Both the position numbers and the translations under genes were made by a program. This document shows positions 44,901 to 56,542 of a DNA stretch of 64,000 bases, piece after piece. Positions within the stretch are counted from its first letter, which is position 1. Every line of letters starts with the position of its first letter. The notes under the pieces are model-generated. The model made no database searches. It was not told the origin of the DNA and saw only the letters and a program-made list of their open reading frames with translations. The DNA lies in NCBI GenBank assembly GCA_963971305.1, contig OZ020308.1, forward strand, positions 32,889,275 through 32,953,274. The letters run 5' to 3'. This DNA is from Arcuatula senhousia. Taxonomy: Eukaryota > Mollusca > Bivalvia > Mytilida > Mytilidae.

Positions 44901-47900
44901 TTTCAAGAATGCTAAAAACTTTAACATAGAAAAAGCATATCGACTAGGAAAGCGTAAGGAGCCGGCGGACAAACCGCGACCAATTGTGGTGAAATTCAAT
45001 AGTCTAAAGGACCGTGCTACAGTGAAGAATGCGTCGCATCGTCTAAAGGATACCAAGTTCGGAATCAGCCCGCAATATCCCCGTGAAATACTAGAGCGCC
45101 GAAAAAAATTAGTGCCGATAATGTTGAAGGAGCGCAAAAAGAAGAAAACAGCGTACATTGTAGGTGACAAATTGTTCATAAATGGAGTTCTTTATGAGGA
45201 AACGGATAGCTAGGATGTAGAGTGTGACAAAAATTCGTATTCTAACACAAATAAAGATGTAATTACGATTTGTTCTTGGAATATATCGAAAGGATTAATA
45301 AAGAAATTGAATGATCCTGAATTTATACAAATTGTAAATAATTACGACATAATATGCTTAAATGAATGTTGGGTCAAGTGCCCTGATTATTTGGAAATAA
45401 AAGGTTATTGCTCGAAACATGTAGCTAGATCAAAATGTAACGGAGGTGGATTAGTGTTATATTATAGAAAAAGTTTGATCAATTTTGTTGAAGTTATTAA
45501 GTGTGATGTTGATAGTTTGATATGGTTTAAAATCAATAAGTGTATTATGCCTAATAATAAGGATTTATACATTTGTGCCATATACATTCCACCAGACAGA
45601 AATGTTTTCTATAGAAAATACGAGGTAGACATTTTTGAAATTTTACATGAACAAGTTGAACATTTTTCACATTTAGGGATGGTATCAATAATTGGTGATC
45701 TTAACGGACGAGTTGGAATTGAGAACGACTATATATGTGATGATATATTAGATAAACAATTAAACGATAATATACAATTTATAAACTACATAGGTGATCA
45801 AAAACTGATTGACAGAGAAACGGAAGATGTTAAAACGCCCAACTCTTTTGGTCGCCGGATCTGTGCAAGTCAACAGGACTCAGAATATGCAATGGACGTT
45901 TTGGTAAAGATAGCGGAAAAATAACATTCAGTAACAAAAATGGTACCAGTGTTATTGATTATTGTTTAATTTCTTATGAATGTTTGGATAGTTTAGTTAA
46001 ATCTTTCAATGTAGAAAAATTTAATACTTTTTCATGTCATGCGCCACTAAGTATTTCTATTAATACCAAAAAATATAGTAAAAGTAATATATGTACTTGT
46101 TCTAAATATACGTATGATATTTTCAAATGGAATGAAGGGTGTAAAGGTGACATTTTAGAGGATTTCGCTGCCAAGTCTGGTATGTTTGAAGAACTTTTGA
46201 CAAAACTCACCGACAACGCAGAAATGGTAAATGAACATGTTACAGAACTTAATTCTTTATTAACTTCAATTTGTGAACAATATACCAAGAGTGAAAAGGA
46301 AACTAAGGTTACTTGTGAACATTGTTCCGAGACACAAAAGAAACCGAACAGGACAATTACATCTAACGACAAACCATGGATAACAGAGGAATGTAAATCC
46401 TTGTACAGAGAGTACAAACAAGCGCTGGATAACTTTAATAACATTCGGTCGAATGAAAATAGACTAAAGTTAAATATATCGAAGCAGAAGTTCAAGAAAA
46501 CTGAAACAAGACTGAAAAGAACTTATAAAAATCAACAGGGAAACATGATAAGCAAGCTTAGACGTAGTAACCCGAAAAAGTTCTACAGAAAATTTGGGAA
46601 AAGACGTGCCAAAACAGACAGTACAATTACGATAGAACAGTTTCACGAACACTTTAATAATCTCATTGCCAACGAAAATGGTAACCCGATCGGTGTGCAA
46701 AGCGAGACAACTCAAAATATATTTGCGGAATTAGATGCTCCGTTTACGAATGATGAACTAATAAACGTTGTGAAACAGCTTAAAAAGGGTAAATCGCCAG
46801 GATTTGACAATATATTGAATGAATACTTGATTACAGGGAAATCATATCTAGTTGACATCTTGTGTAAACTGTTTAATAACATTCTTACAACTGGAATTTT
46901 CCCTGAGTTATGGGTAAAAAGTATTATTGTCCCGGTTTATAAAAAGGGAGATATAAATGACACCAATAACTATCGTGGTATATCTTTAGTGTCGCACATC
47001 GGTAAACTTTTTACCTCAGTCATCAATAAAAGACTAATGAAATGGAGTGACAATAATGATGTGATAACCGATGCCCAATTTGGTTTTCGCCCTGGCTACG
47101 GTACAACAGACGCCATCTTCACTCTTCATTCCCTTATTAATAATACTTTAAAAAGAGGTAAACGTTTATATTGTTGCTTCATAGATTATAGTAAAGCATT
47201 TGACAGTGTCTCTCATTTTAAGTTATGGCAAAGATTAATTAGATGTGGTGTCACAGGGAAGCTATTAGATGTTATTAAATGTATGTATTTGAATTTAAAA
47301 TCTTGTGTTAAGTTAAATGGAAAAATATCTGATTTTTTTTAACAATTCTGTAGGTCTTATGCAGGGTGAATCATTGTCACCATTTCTTTACTCTCTTTAC
47401 GTAAACGATATGGAATTAGAACTTATTAAAAACAATTGTGTACCTTACGATTTAAGAATGTTGAATTTGTACCTTTTAATGTATGCGGATGACATGGTTC
47501 TGTTTAGTGAAAATGTAGAGCATTTACAACAAATGTTAGATGTTGTTAATATTTACTCTAATGAGTACAACCTTTTTATAAATGAAGCAAAGACAAAAAT
47601 TGTAATATTTAGAAACAGAGGTAGAGTTAAAAATGAAGAAAAGTGGGTTTTAAATGGTAAGCCTGTAGACATTTGTGATGAATTTATGTACTTAGGCTTG
47701 TTATTTTATTATAATGGTATTTTTTGTAGAACTCAAAAAAGATTGTCAGAACAAGGTAGAAAAGCTGTATTTAGTCTGTTTAATAAAATACAAGATGATT
47801 ATTATAATCATGAAACATTATTAAGTTTATTTGATACCTATGTAGTTAGTATTATGGAATATGGCAGTGAAGTAAAGCGCCTGATATAGAGAAGGTCCAT

Positions 47901-49255
47901 ATGTCGTTCTTAAAACGTATTTTTAAAAAGTAAGATCTAGTACTGTAAATAATATGGTATACTGTGAACTTGGAAGAATTCCTTTAATTTTTAATAGAGA
48001 ATGTAGGATTATCAAGTATTGGGCAAAATTATTATGCACTGAAAATTGTATTTTAAAAAATTGTTATGAAGAATTGCTTGAAAACAGTATTAAAGAACCC
48101 AATGATAAAAGAAATTGGTGTTGCAAGGTTAGATATATTCTATTTAGATATGGTTTAAACTATGTATGGTATAACCACAATGTCTCAGATATCAATTTTC
48201 TTATTTTGCAACTTAAACAAAGAATGGTAGATAATTTTATTACAGAAGTCAACGCATTTTTTGAAGCGTCTCCAAAATGTCATATTTATAGATATATGTA
48301 TAGTGCCAATGCACTGCAGTGTTATTTAAATAAACCAGTGAATTATATTTTTAAGCCATTTATATGTAAATATCGTATTTGTGCACATAGACTTAATATA
48401 GAAACAGGTCGTTATTTCAATATTGAAAGGCATGAAAGATTTTGTACTAATTGTGTAAATAATGTAGTAGAAGACGAATATCATTTTATACTTGAATGTC
48501 CTAAGTATGTAATCCTAAGAACTAAATATATTAAAAAGTATTATTGGAGGTATCCATCTGTTTACAAGTTAATGCAACTATTGTCGTCTGAAAATATCAA
48601 AGAACTAAATAATTTAGGTAAATATCTTAAGCAAGCAGAACTATTGCGTGTTTAGTCACACTCTCGTCTCAATATATATGTTTTAAGTTTACTGTCGTTG
48701 TATTTAGAATGTTGATCTTATTATACATAACTTATGTTATTCTGTTATTAAGTTCTCTTCATGCATGCTAAATATTTATTTATGTACAAATGATATATGT
48801 GTCCTATAAGTTGTATAGCTTTTGGAATAAAGTATTATTATTATTATTACTATTGAAATAGAAATACCTCTACTTTCACTTTGCTGAAGTAGTCTTAAGT
48901 CTCCAGTCAGTTGTTGGTTCTCTTGTTGGAGCAGTTTAACATTTCCTGTAAGAGTTTGGGTTGTTTGCGTCAGATGATAGTTATCATGCTGAATTCGTGC
49001 TACATCGCCAACTAGTTGATGGTTTTGATTCGTCAGATTTTGGTTTGCTTGGGTCAGTTGTTGGTTTTCTTGTTTAATTACCTTAACATCTCCAGTAAGC
49101 TGTTGGTTCTGTTGTGCGAGTTGCTGCAACTTTCGCTCCATGCTTTCAAAGCGGGCATTAATTACATCTGGATCAGTTAGCAGCAGACGTTTTTCCTTGG
49201 CACCTAAACATATCTGAAACAACAATAAAAAAGTAACGATCCAAAGAAACGACAT
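41962..49255 (-). CDS. Gene C: secreted short-chain collagen C4-like protein, 312 aa
   Basis: Exons on the minus strand: 49255-48868, 43819-43745 and 42437-41962 (388 + 75 + 476 bp = 313 codons, open). An upstream in-frame ATG at 49261 is possible; 49255 matches the starts of genes A and B. Exon 1 has signal peptide MSFLWIVTFLLLFQICLG, the DPDVINARFESMER block and a coiled coil of 14-residue units (QQLTGDVKVIKQEN type). Exons 2 and 3 give the RWGRTTCP and Cys-rich domains; ten Cys are conserved with A and B. Intron 2 has a GC-AG pair: the donor is CAG/GCAAGG where A and B have CAG/GTAAG. Intron 1 contains a 4.8-kb LINE whose tail ends about 15-23 bp from the 5' splice site. Extracellular; specific role unknown. 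Confidence 0.83.
43225..43320 (+). repeat. Bivalve 'CTGATGAGTCTT...ACGCGCGTC' repeat
   Basis: CTCTGATGAGTCTTGAATAG followed by ACAAAACGCGCGTCAGGCGT. I recognise this as a motif widespread in bivalve genomes; it is linked here to a relic of the GCAGCGACTGCTGGTCA family at 43380-43520. Located in gene C intron 2. Confidence 0.5.
44143..45213 (+). CDS. LINE ORF1 protein, 356 aa
   Basis: The ATG at 44143 (MPGSRRRKKRNQ) follows a short leader. A basic N-terminus and a Pro-rich segment precede a coiled coil at about residues 85-190 (LCNKLSNVETKLNKLDRIDE). The C-terminal part resembles L1 ORF1p: ENNLLFFAI, KAYRLGKRKEPADKPRPIVV (RRM-like), then ILERRKKLVPIMLKERKKKK and AYIVGDKLFINGVLY. It should form a trimeric RNA-binding chaperone. 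Fully open. Confidence 0.85.
   Translation: MPGSRRRKKRNQKTIYDSSSSDQCSLLDKRQCNQDMSQVQNNSGDLNSNQMNNSFQYTPMVSTPNVNFQPPFSPFMPPFMLPPTSPNIDNTLRDLCNKLSNVETKLNKLDRIDERLETMEKRFRNIETDVNSCKRRIETLEQSAQFLSDVHDEQKSIKMKIDQLRSGKESTKNMNDKLLDIEKQSLENNLLFFAIDEHSDVKTQDNKEEVNTAMESTEQPETGEAKTEAGAASRNEDENCMDKILNFLEKEMGFKNAKNFNIEKAYRLGKRKEPADKPRPIVVKFNSLKDRATVKNASHRLKDTKFGISPQYPREILERRKKLVPIMLKERKKKKTAYIVGDKLFINGVLYEETDS
45250..48655 (+). pseudogene. LINE ORF2: endonuclease-reverse transcriptase with three frameshifts
   Basis: Endonuclease: CSWNISKG, CLNECWV and IIGDLNGRVG; the usual SDH triplet reads SCH. RT (about 46740-47560): KKGKSPGFDNI, NNYRGISLVSHIGKLF, CFIDYSKAFDSV, LMQGESLSPFLYSL and LMYADDMVLF. The C-terminus has a CxxC-H-C zinc knuckle (FCTNCVNNVVEDEYHFILEC). 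Frame breaks are near 45850, at the T8 run near 47333-47341, and near 47875. Between them all frames are open with no stop, so inactivation is recent or reflects sequencing error in homopolymers. Confidence 0.85.
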
Positions 49256-49261
49256 TACCAT

Positions 49262-49480
49262 TACAAGGAATTGTGGAGTGCAATCTTTGGACTAGTTTGA
49301 CCTTCCCTATTCTCTCTAGATAAGAAATCACTTTCTGTCAGAAAATAATAACAAAGATATTTTAGAAGAATTTCCTTTTCAAAGCGTTTATATATTCTGT
49401 TCGGTTTGTTACAGATTTTTGGGCTTAATTTCAAAATTTATTGCAGATCTGGAACAAAAATCATATTAAACTACATATAA
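49262..49480 (-). promoter_or_regulatory. Conserved 5' flank of gene C
   Basis: Shares GATAAGAAATCACTT, ATAACAAAGATAT and AATTTCCTTTTCAAAGCG with the flank of gene A, in the same order and spacing. Probably contains the promoter. Confidence 0.4.
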
Positions 49481-49499
49481 TTGCACTTAAGTTTTGATA

Positions 49500-50060
49500 A
49501 TCTTTATTTTAATGACACTTGCAACGTGCGGCTTTGGTGCCATCCGTTGTCTTGCGTCCAGCGTCGTCCTGCGGCATCACAAAATTTCATTAGCAGCTGT
49601 TTCAGCAGGTATACATGCAATAGCTTCTTCCCATGGGTATAATTCAATTTTATGCCCGAAACTTTGCTTCTTCCTTTTTATCGAATACTTAAGATTTTTA
49701 ACACAATAAACTTATATGAACACTTCCGTTGCAGTTTTCCAGGCTACTACATGATTCAACCTCTTGATATTTGGCATGTAGCTTCATACCATGACGCCAT
49801 AAGGTGTTAAGCAATTTCATGCCCAAAACAATGATACTCCTTGTTTACCGAGTACTTGATATTTTATACACAATGAACAAACATTCAAACTTCCATTGCA
49901 GTTATCCGGGCAACTACATGCCACCTGCTTTTGATATTTTGCATATAGACTTGCTCTTATAATATATACTTTATGGCACTAATCTACCACCTGTTTACCG
50001 AAAATTGCAGTCGCATGCGTCCTTCGTCTTCTATGGAAGTTTGTTTTCGTTGGATTAATC
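49500..50060. repeat. Diverged ~150-bp repeats
   Basis: Recurring TTTTATGCCCGAAAC / TTTCATGCCCAAAAC, CGAATACTT / CGAGTACTT and CTTCCGTTGCAGTTTTCC / CTTCCATTGCAGTTATCC words at about 150 bp. Non-coding. Confidence 0.5.
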
Positions 50061-50398
50061 TCGAACTGATACCCAAGGAAGTTTTTTGACGTGCATGATG
50101 ACTTCAACTTTCTCGTCGTCATATTCCACTTTCTGTGTAGAGATATTTCGTCCGCGTAAGCTTACTATTTCAACTGATTGTTCTGATAATGATTTTAGTG
50201 ATAGGGCGTCAGGTCTGGCACATAATTTAAAGCAACTGAATCATTTGCTCATAAACAAATATAGGGTTTCTATCGTTCAGATGAGTATAGATGTTGGTAT
50301 GTCATAGAGTGTTTGAATTGTCGTCCTCTACCGGATTTGATCTACACTTAATTGATACGGGTGTTTTATAACAAGCCGGAACTGCTTAACCATTCAGG

Positions 50399-51420
50399 GC
50401 TGGGTTGTTCAAAGCTTTGGATAAAAGTTATCCACTGGATAAATCATTATCCCGTGGATAACTTTTATCCAATGGATTTTTCTGTTGATCAAAATTTATC
50501 CGATGGATAAATATGCTTAACCATGGCTAAATTTATCCGACCTCAAAGGTAGTCTCGATCACCCAGACGCTTATCAAATAGATGATAAGAGTCTGGGACA
50601 GTCCCATTACCTATTTTGTTATGTGTACGTTCGGAGTACTTTCAGGCTCTACATTATGTTCGACGAAAATCACTCAACCGTATGATCAGAATTCTGTACA
50701 TATGGTTCAGTGATTTCATACAAATACAATAGCGAGATAACTTCTCCAATTGATGTGAGTTGTTCTCATATAAAATGATATTTCTTATTTTATCCTAATT
50801 TACATTTTTGAACACAAGTTGGTTTTGTTAACAATAAAAAAAAAGTTTTATCGTTAAATTGTATTCATGGGCGTCTACCTGGTTTTGGAAATTGTTTATG
50901 TTTATTGGAGTCAAAAATTGGGACATTCTTGATTACAGAACCATAGACGTTTGACCAATCCGATTCTCGATTTTGCAGAACCAGTTGTCAAAAACCAAGA
51001 GACCAATGAAACGTTTAGTTTTCAAAGTTGGTGCATTTTAGATTGAAATGAACCTTGTATGCTTAACACGTCATATTCACACGTGGTAAAGGTTAAAAGG
51101 TATAACGATCGCCACCTAGTGGTTACGAGAAATCAATAGGTGTTGTCCCAGACTCACTACCTTGGTAGTATGAGTTTGGGTTCGAGACTAATCTCAAAGG
51201 GTGTGGATAAATATTTATCCGATGGTTAAAATTGGCCGAAATGCTACTTTTTGACATGCACAGAAGATACAAACCAAGGGTTCACAGAGAAAAAGTGGCC
51301 CCTGAGCCATTATTATTCACACAATGAATATTTAGCAAGATATAGATTAAGCCTAGAGGGTATTGCTTACCTGTCTGAAATGCTTGCTGACGACTTGAAA
51401 CATTATTTGAACAACCCAGG
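50399..51420. mobile_element. MITE with TGGGTTGTTCAAA ends
   Basis: TIR TGGGTTGTTCAAA (50401-50413) and TTTGAACAACCCA (51406-51418). Internal GGATAAA/TTATCC motifs are abundant on both sides. A MULE-like MITE has inserted in its middle. The target duplication is not clear. Confidence 0.7.
50550..51190 (+). mobile_element. MULE-like MITE, copy 4
   Basis: TIR TAGTCTCGATCACCCAGAC / GGGTTCGAGACTA; flanks ACCTCAAAGG (50540-50549) and ATCTCAAAGG (51191-51200) form a 10-bp duplication with one mismatch. 641 bp, about 90% like copy 1. Confidence 0.78.
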
Positions 51421-51792
51421 CTAGGACACCTGAATTCCCTCTTATTCCGACTTGAGTTCACGTTGCTGATTGCAGTTTTTTTTGTTTTGTTTTTTTGTTT
51501 TTTTTTTTTTTTTTTTTGATGTAGGCCTATAAAAAATGTTGAATCATTATTAATTTGTTACCACAAATCTTAATGGGTGAGATAAAATGACGCTGACGGG
51601 ATACTCTTGTATGGATTATTCCTAATTGGTTTCTTCTCTTTTTTTTTTCTTTTTTTTCGCCCTTTATGGGCTCTTTTTTTTGTCTTTGTAATGGTATTGA
51701 TAGCTGTTTCCTTTAAGTTTTCAATAAAAACTCAAAAACGGGTACAACTTTTATTAACATTCTACGTTTTATTTACATTCTATTTTAAAAAT

Positions 51793-54700
51793 TTAATATC
51801 CATAGGGTCTGGTGGTTAAATCGTTCATGATCACTCTTTTGTCAAATACAATTCGATAGTCTTTCTTTTGTGAAACAGTTAACAGTTTTTGATTGCTTCT
51901 TTGGATCTTATATTCGTCTCTCACTGTCCTGATATCGCTTCTGTTGATGGTGACCATCTCCTTGATGGTGTCGTAGTTGATGTCTAATGCGTTCTTGAAG
52001 TTTAGTGTTATTCCACGATCTTTACACATAGTTCTGTTTCCTCCTTTCTCGGGAATGGCTAGTTTGTATGCATAGTTCTTTGGTCCTCCCGTAACAAACT
52101 CCGTAATAGTATTTCCGGGTACTTCATCTGTTAAATCCCCTAAGTAGTCTCCCAGCTTAGGCCTCCATTCTCCTGGTTTCGATGTAAATACGATGGAGTC
52201 TGTGTCACAGTAGAGTGCTCTTGGTCCCAAATTCTCCAGATAAGAATACAGTTTGAGTCTGGCCTGGGCGGTAGTATAGGCTGCTATGACGACATTCGTT
52301 TTCTTTGAGGTTTCGATGAATTCTTCTTTATATTTCCATCGTAATTCCACCATTTCATCGTTAACAAACTGGATTCCGGTCACTTCTATTTGTTTGCTGG
52401 TTAACATATCGAAGTATTTCTTTTGTTCTGTAATGTAGGTGGTCTGTTGCATGTTGTTTCTTTGTCCAAACTTGCCCCAAAAGCTGTTCAACATCAGTTT
52501 GGCTAAAGACCTGATGCCGGGGTTCTTTTCTATTTTGTTATAGTCTAACTGTATCCCTTCCTTTTCCTCGTAGTCCTTGATGTATTGCTGTTTATCCTCC
52601 TCAGATTGGCACCACTCTGGCCATCCACTAGCTTCTTGTTTCATTTTCAAGAATGTATTGATGTAGTCAGTGAAGAGTCCTCCAGACTTCCTTCCGGAAT
52701 CGTACTGTTCTACCTCTTCGAAATGCCATACTTCGTAGATGTTTAAGATGGAATATCCCTTTTCCAAGGCCTTCTTCAGTTCATCTGTCACCCAAGTTCC
52801 CGTTATAGCTCTATCTTTTTCAGTATGGTTACAAAGTTCTTGCTGGTAGGTTTCCGTACAGGTACGACACAGTGGGAACATCAGTTTGTTGTTGATCTTG
52901 CTGGGTAAAACAGGAATGTATAGGTTTCTGGGTGGTAGTACTTTACATTTCACCAATCCTTCGTACTCGTGGATGTCCCCAAAGTTTTCTGTGATGATGA
53001 CGGGATGTCCTTTGGGTACTTTTCCGGTCTTGTTGACAAACGGATAGAGTGATGTCACGTCATAGTAGTTGATAGTATCTCTTTCTGTCTGTTTGTATAA
53101 GGTAAATGCCTCTGTTCTTCCACCATAAAAGGCTTCTCGTGGTTCTAAGGCTGGGATCATCTCTAAGGAGTTGACAAAGTCGCTCATGGTTGTATCAGTT
53201 TTCAACTGCCTCTCAAAGTCACATTCCCATTTCTCTACGTAGGTGTACCCTTCTTGTTGCAGATAAGTCTTCTTCTCTAAGGTCCGTTGATGTAGATCGT
53301 ACATGGACATGTTATTGACCGTATTGATGGTCTCTTTTGAGTAACATCTGGGACACCCGTGCCAGTAACAGCCGTGAAATTCATACACGGTTCCATCGTG
53401 GTATCCGTCTACTCTGTAGGGACCAATCTGTTTTTCTCCTTCGTTCTTGGCATGTTGAATCTGTATGTCTTTTATTGCGGATACATATTTTAACCATTTC
53501 ATGGCTTTAATAGAGTGCTTGTGTTCTGGTCGATAGCCTTGTGCCGGGATGAGGCCAATAGTATTCCACCGTAGAAACTTGGATCGAAAGACTAGGTTGC
53601 AGGCAGAGGCAATGGTGATACTGTTTTGGAAGGGGTCGATTGGAGTACCCTCTAAAGTATCCATGAACAGTTGTCTAAAGGTTAAACAGGCTTTTCTCAG
53701 TATGTCTACGTCTGTGATGCAGTACTTTAAGAGTTCATCTTGGACGTCAAAAGGTTCGTTTCTGTGATCTTCGTACCATTTCACGAATGTTTCGCGGTCT
53801 TCTGCTTTCATTCCATCAGGGTTGTAGTAACGAATCTCTGGAAGAGTTTCTAATCGGGCGTTCTGGTTTTCCTTTCTATTAAAAAGGTGTGGGAAGTATC
53901 CTTTATGGAGTTCGTCGAATCCAAACATTTTTGGGAGTTTGGTTAAGGCAGTGGGTAGAAAGTTGAGAGAATCTATCATCCGTATGCTGCAGCTTGGAAT
54001 AGTAACTGCCATGTTCTTGGCGCCGTTGGGGGTTATCTTGGGTTGAATTCCATGATGAAACAGGTATTGTAGAACGGGGAAAGAGTCGTATCCTTTAAAG
54101 TTGTGGCAAATAACGGTGGAGTTGTTGTTGTTTCCGGAAAATAACCAGTTGCAAAAGTCGTTGTTGGAATTGGGTCCTCTAAAGATCAGTTGGTTCTGTC
54201 CACAGTTCTTGCAGGTACTCTCTTCAGTTACTTCCTCTTCCATACAGACGGTACAGACTTTATGAACCACGCATAAGTTGGGTCGATGTTCCATAGCTCC
54301 ACAGCTACTGGCTTTACAGTGTGAACATCTTCCGTCGGTGTCAGGTTGGTATCCCTTTTCGCATTCTATGAGGTCGTCTTGTGTACACTCGAAATCAAAG
54401 AAGATGTAAGTTTGCTCTTCGGGAGGTTCTTTGATTACTATAGGCATCATGTAACACTGGTGGCTTGGATCGCAGTACTGTTTACAGGTGGGACAGTATA
54501 TCTCGCCACACTCATGGTCTGTTTCCCTTTTCTCCCTGTTGACAGTGTGGCCACAGTCTTTACACTTGTAGTACCATTTACATGTTGAGTTGCCCTTCTT
54601 TGTTTGCTCCAAATGGAATTGGAAGCACTCTTTTCCCCTAAAGTTCCGACCACATTGGCTACAGTTGATCCAACTGTCTTCACAAGGTTCGTGTATCTTC

Positions 54701-55848
54701 TTACAAAGGATGCATGTGTTGTTGCATGCATGCTCTTCTTTGTTGTTATACCCTTTTTTACACTTGTCGCAGTAATAGACTCTGGTCTTGAAACCTGCTA
54801 CGGTGGTGATAACATCGTAATGGTTGTCATGGTGGTAAAGGTAGATCTTCTTTTCGGTTTCCGGGCCTTCGTAGATGATGCCGTTAAAGTAGTCTTTGGA
54901 GAAAACGATGATTTGATATTCCGGCAGTACAGCTTGGAATTGTTTCAGTTCCTCGATGCCACAGGGTCCACTTGGTACATTGGCTTTCTCGTGCAGTTGT
55001 ACGGCCAAGTATTCTTGAATGTACCGTCCTTGGCGGATAGTGTCCCACTTTGAGTGTTTATCGATCCTGGCTTTCGCTGTAACGATGGCTCTAGCACAGC
55101 ACAGCTCGTCTCGGTTCTGTATCCTGATGATGCTTCTCTTGTCCTCAAGGACTCTGTTTAAATTTACATAGTTGCACCGTTTCCGCCCGCTTCCTTCGGG
55201 AATGGATACGTGAAGAATATCTAGTGCTAAACTTCCGTCCAATACAAACTCCTCATGGGATTGTAATACCCTCTCTATTTCTTTTAACAGTAGTTCCGTA
55301 GTCAGGTCTTTCAGTTGTAGAAAGGGTAAGGTAATAGGAAAATCCAGTGACTTGGTTTGTATCGTTAGTTTAACAAGGTCATGTTCTTCAATCTCCCTTC
55401 CGATGGTTTGCAAGATGGATTCGAATAGTTGATTTAGTGTTCTCATGATGGAAGGCAGGTCTGTGACTTCAAATTCCTTGAAGGTGACGGCATAATGGTT
55501 TTTAGTAGTTCCAAACTTGGGTATTCGTTTCTTCTCTTTCCTTTCAATTGTATAGTATTCTTTTGGATCATCCACGTGGAACGGTTGACCTGCTCCTCTT
55601 TGTCCGTGCCTTTGTTGATGAATCTCTAAGTGGCGTTGGGTGGCAAAGGCTTGGTTGCATTGGGTACATTCGTATCCCGACTGGTGACGAGCCATATGGG
55701 CTTGTAGATTCTCCCGCCTCGTAAAGGTCTTAGTGCATCTCGTACACGAGTAAATCTCTCTGTGGTTGGTCAATCGTCTATGACGATGGAGTTGACTCAT
55801 CCTCTCAAAACTCGCTTCACATTGGTTGCAGGTAAATTGCTTAGGTAT
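51793..55848 (-). pseudogene. Zinc-finger protein-primed-type DNA polymerase B, left arm
   Basis: An open frame of about 1350 codons. Three C2H2 fingers at about residues 8-90 (FTCNQC, YSCTRC, YECTQC). A Cys/His-rich region at about 365-470 precedes the exonuclease domain: FFDFEC (Exo I, ~486), HNFKGYDSFP (Exo II, ~586), YCITDVD (Exo III, ~712). Polymerase motifs: DVTSLYP (A, ~933), LNSFWGKFG (B, ~1125), DTDS (C, ~1217). All catalytic Asp residues are present. The frame begins at a splice-acceptor-like TTTGTTTCAG; the codon after it is ATA where the right arm has ATG. The next in-frame ATG (55800) would cut finger 1. If translation starts in an upstream exon the gene could be intact. Related to Polinton-type polymerases by motif. 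Confidence 0.85.
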
Positions 55849-56214
55849 CTGAAACAAAAGAACACAGGTAAGTATTCATGTATGATTCATAGGTTTGCTT
55901 AAATATGTATTGCTCTTACTTGTGACACTTTATGTTTCTGTTTAATATTATAACGCTTAGCTTCTCTCTTAGTCTGATCTCTTTGGCATCTAATCGTTAA
56001 ATGGTTTTTTAAATAACCTTATGTTTAATATTATACCGCTTACCTTCTCTCTTTGTTAAAACACGTCTGATCTCTTTGGCGTCTAATCGTTAAATGATCT
56101 GATTTCAAATAGTTTACCTGTATATTGTATTGTATCACGTGATCATGTCACGTGACTTTCTGGATCGAACCGGTTAGAACCGGTTTTTAACGCTTCAATA
56201 AAATTTTCCATTTG

Positions 56215-56480
56215 ATGTTTTCCTTCAGTAAGGTTTTGTGGAAAAGTTTTCAAAATTTTAAATTTTTATTAAAAAGATTTTGATTTTGTTCAAATTTTGT
56301 GAAAATGTTTTCAAAGTTTTAAATTTTTATTAAAAAGATTTTGATTTTGTTCAAATTTTATGAAAACGTTTTTAAAGTTTTAAATTTTTATTAAAAAGAT
56401 TTTGATTTTGTTCAAATTTTATGAAAAAGTTTTGAAAGTTTTAGGATTTTCATCGAAATATTTTGATTTTGTTTAGATTT
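56215..56480. repeat. 64-bp AT-rich tandem repeat, left arm
   Basis: Four units containing TTAAATTTTTATTAAAAAGA and TTTTGATTTTGTTCAAATTT. Mirror copy at 60357-60625. Lies upstream of the polymerase gene. Confidence 0.8.
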
Positions 56481-56542
56481 GATGTACATATTTTCATATT
56501 CAAGTATAAAGTTTCATAAAAAAAACAGCTAAAGTTTACATT

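Larger units (their letters stand above)
44059..48850 (+). mobile_element. Two-ORF non-LTR retrotransposon (L1/Tx1- or CR1-like)
   Basis: ORF1 (44143-45213) and ORF2 (about 45250-48655) precede a 3' UTR that ends in a TTATTATTATT tract. A candidate 8-bp duplication TATTACTA lies at 44051-44058 and 48845-48852, but the AT-rich tail makes this weak. It is full length at the 5' end with an intact ORF1, so it is a young insertion. It is opposite to gene C, in intron 1. Confidence 0.85.
50071..51598 (+). repeat. Interspersed repeat copy with two nested elements
   Basis: The first part is 50071-50398 (TGTGTAGAGATATTTCG, ATAACAAGCCGGAACTGCT). It is interrupted at 50399-51420 and resumes GGACACCTGAATTCCCTC, then a long poly-T and GCTGACGGGATA. 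It stops at about 51598, where the polymerase element seems to begin. Confidence 0.65.

Noticed and set aside
1759..49255. True collagens because of the C4 name
   Set aside because: No Gly-X-Y triplets occur in any exon. Only the Cys-rich C-terminal domain resembles short-chain collagen C4.
51607..51819. 70-codon hydrophobic open frame next to the end of the polymerase gene
   Set aside because: Mostly poly-T translation, overlapping the polymerase 3' end on the opposite strand; no support as a gene.
54604..55053. Open frame of 149 codons on the plus strand inside the polymerase gene
   Set aside because: Antisense shadow of the polymerase coding strand; hydrophobic only because of complementary codon composition.
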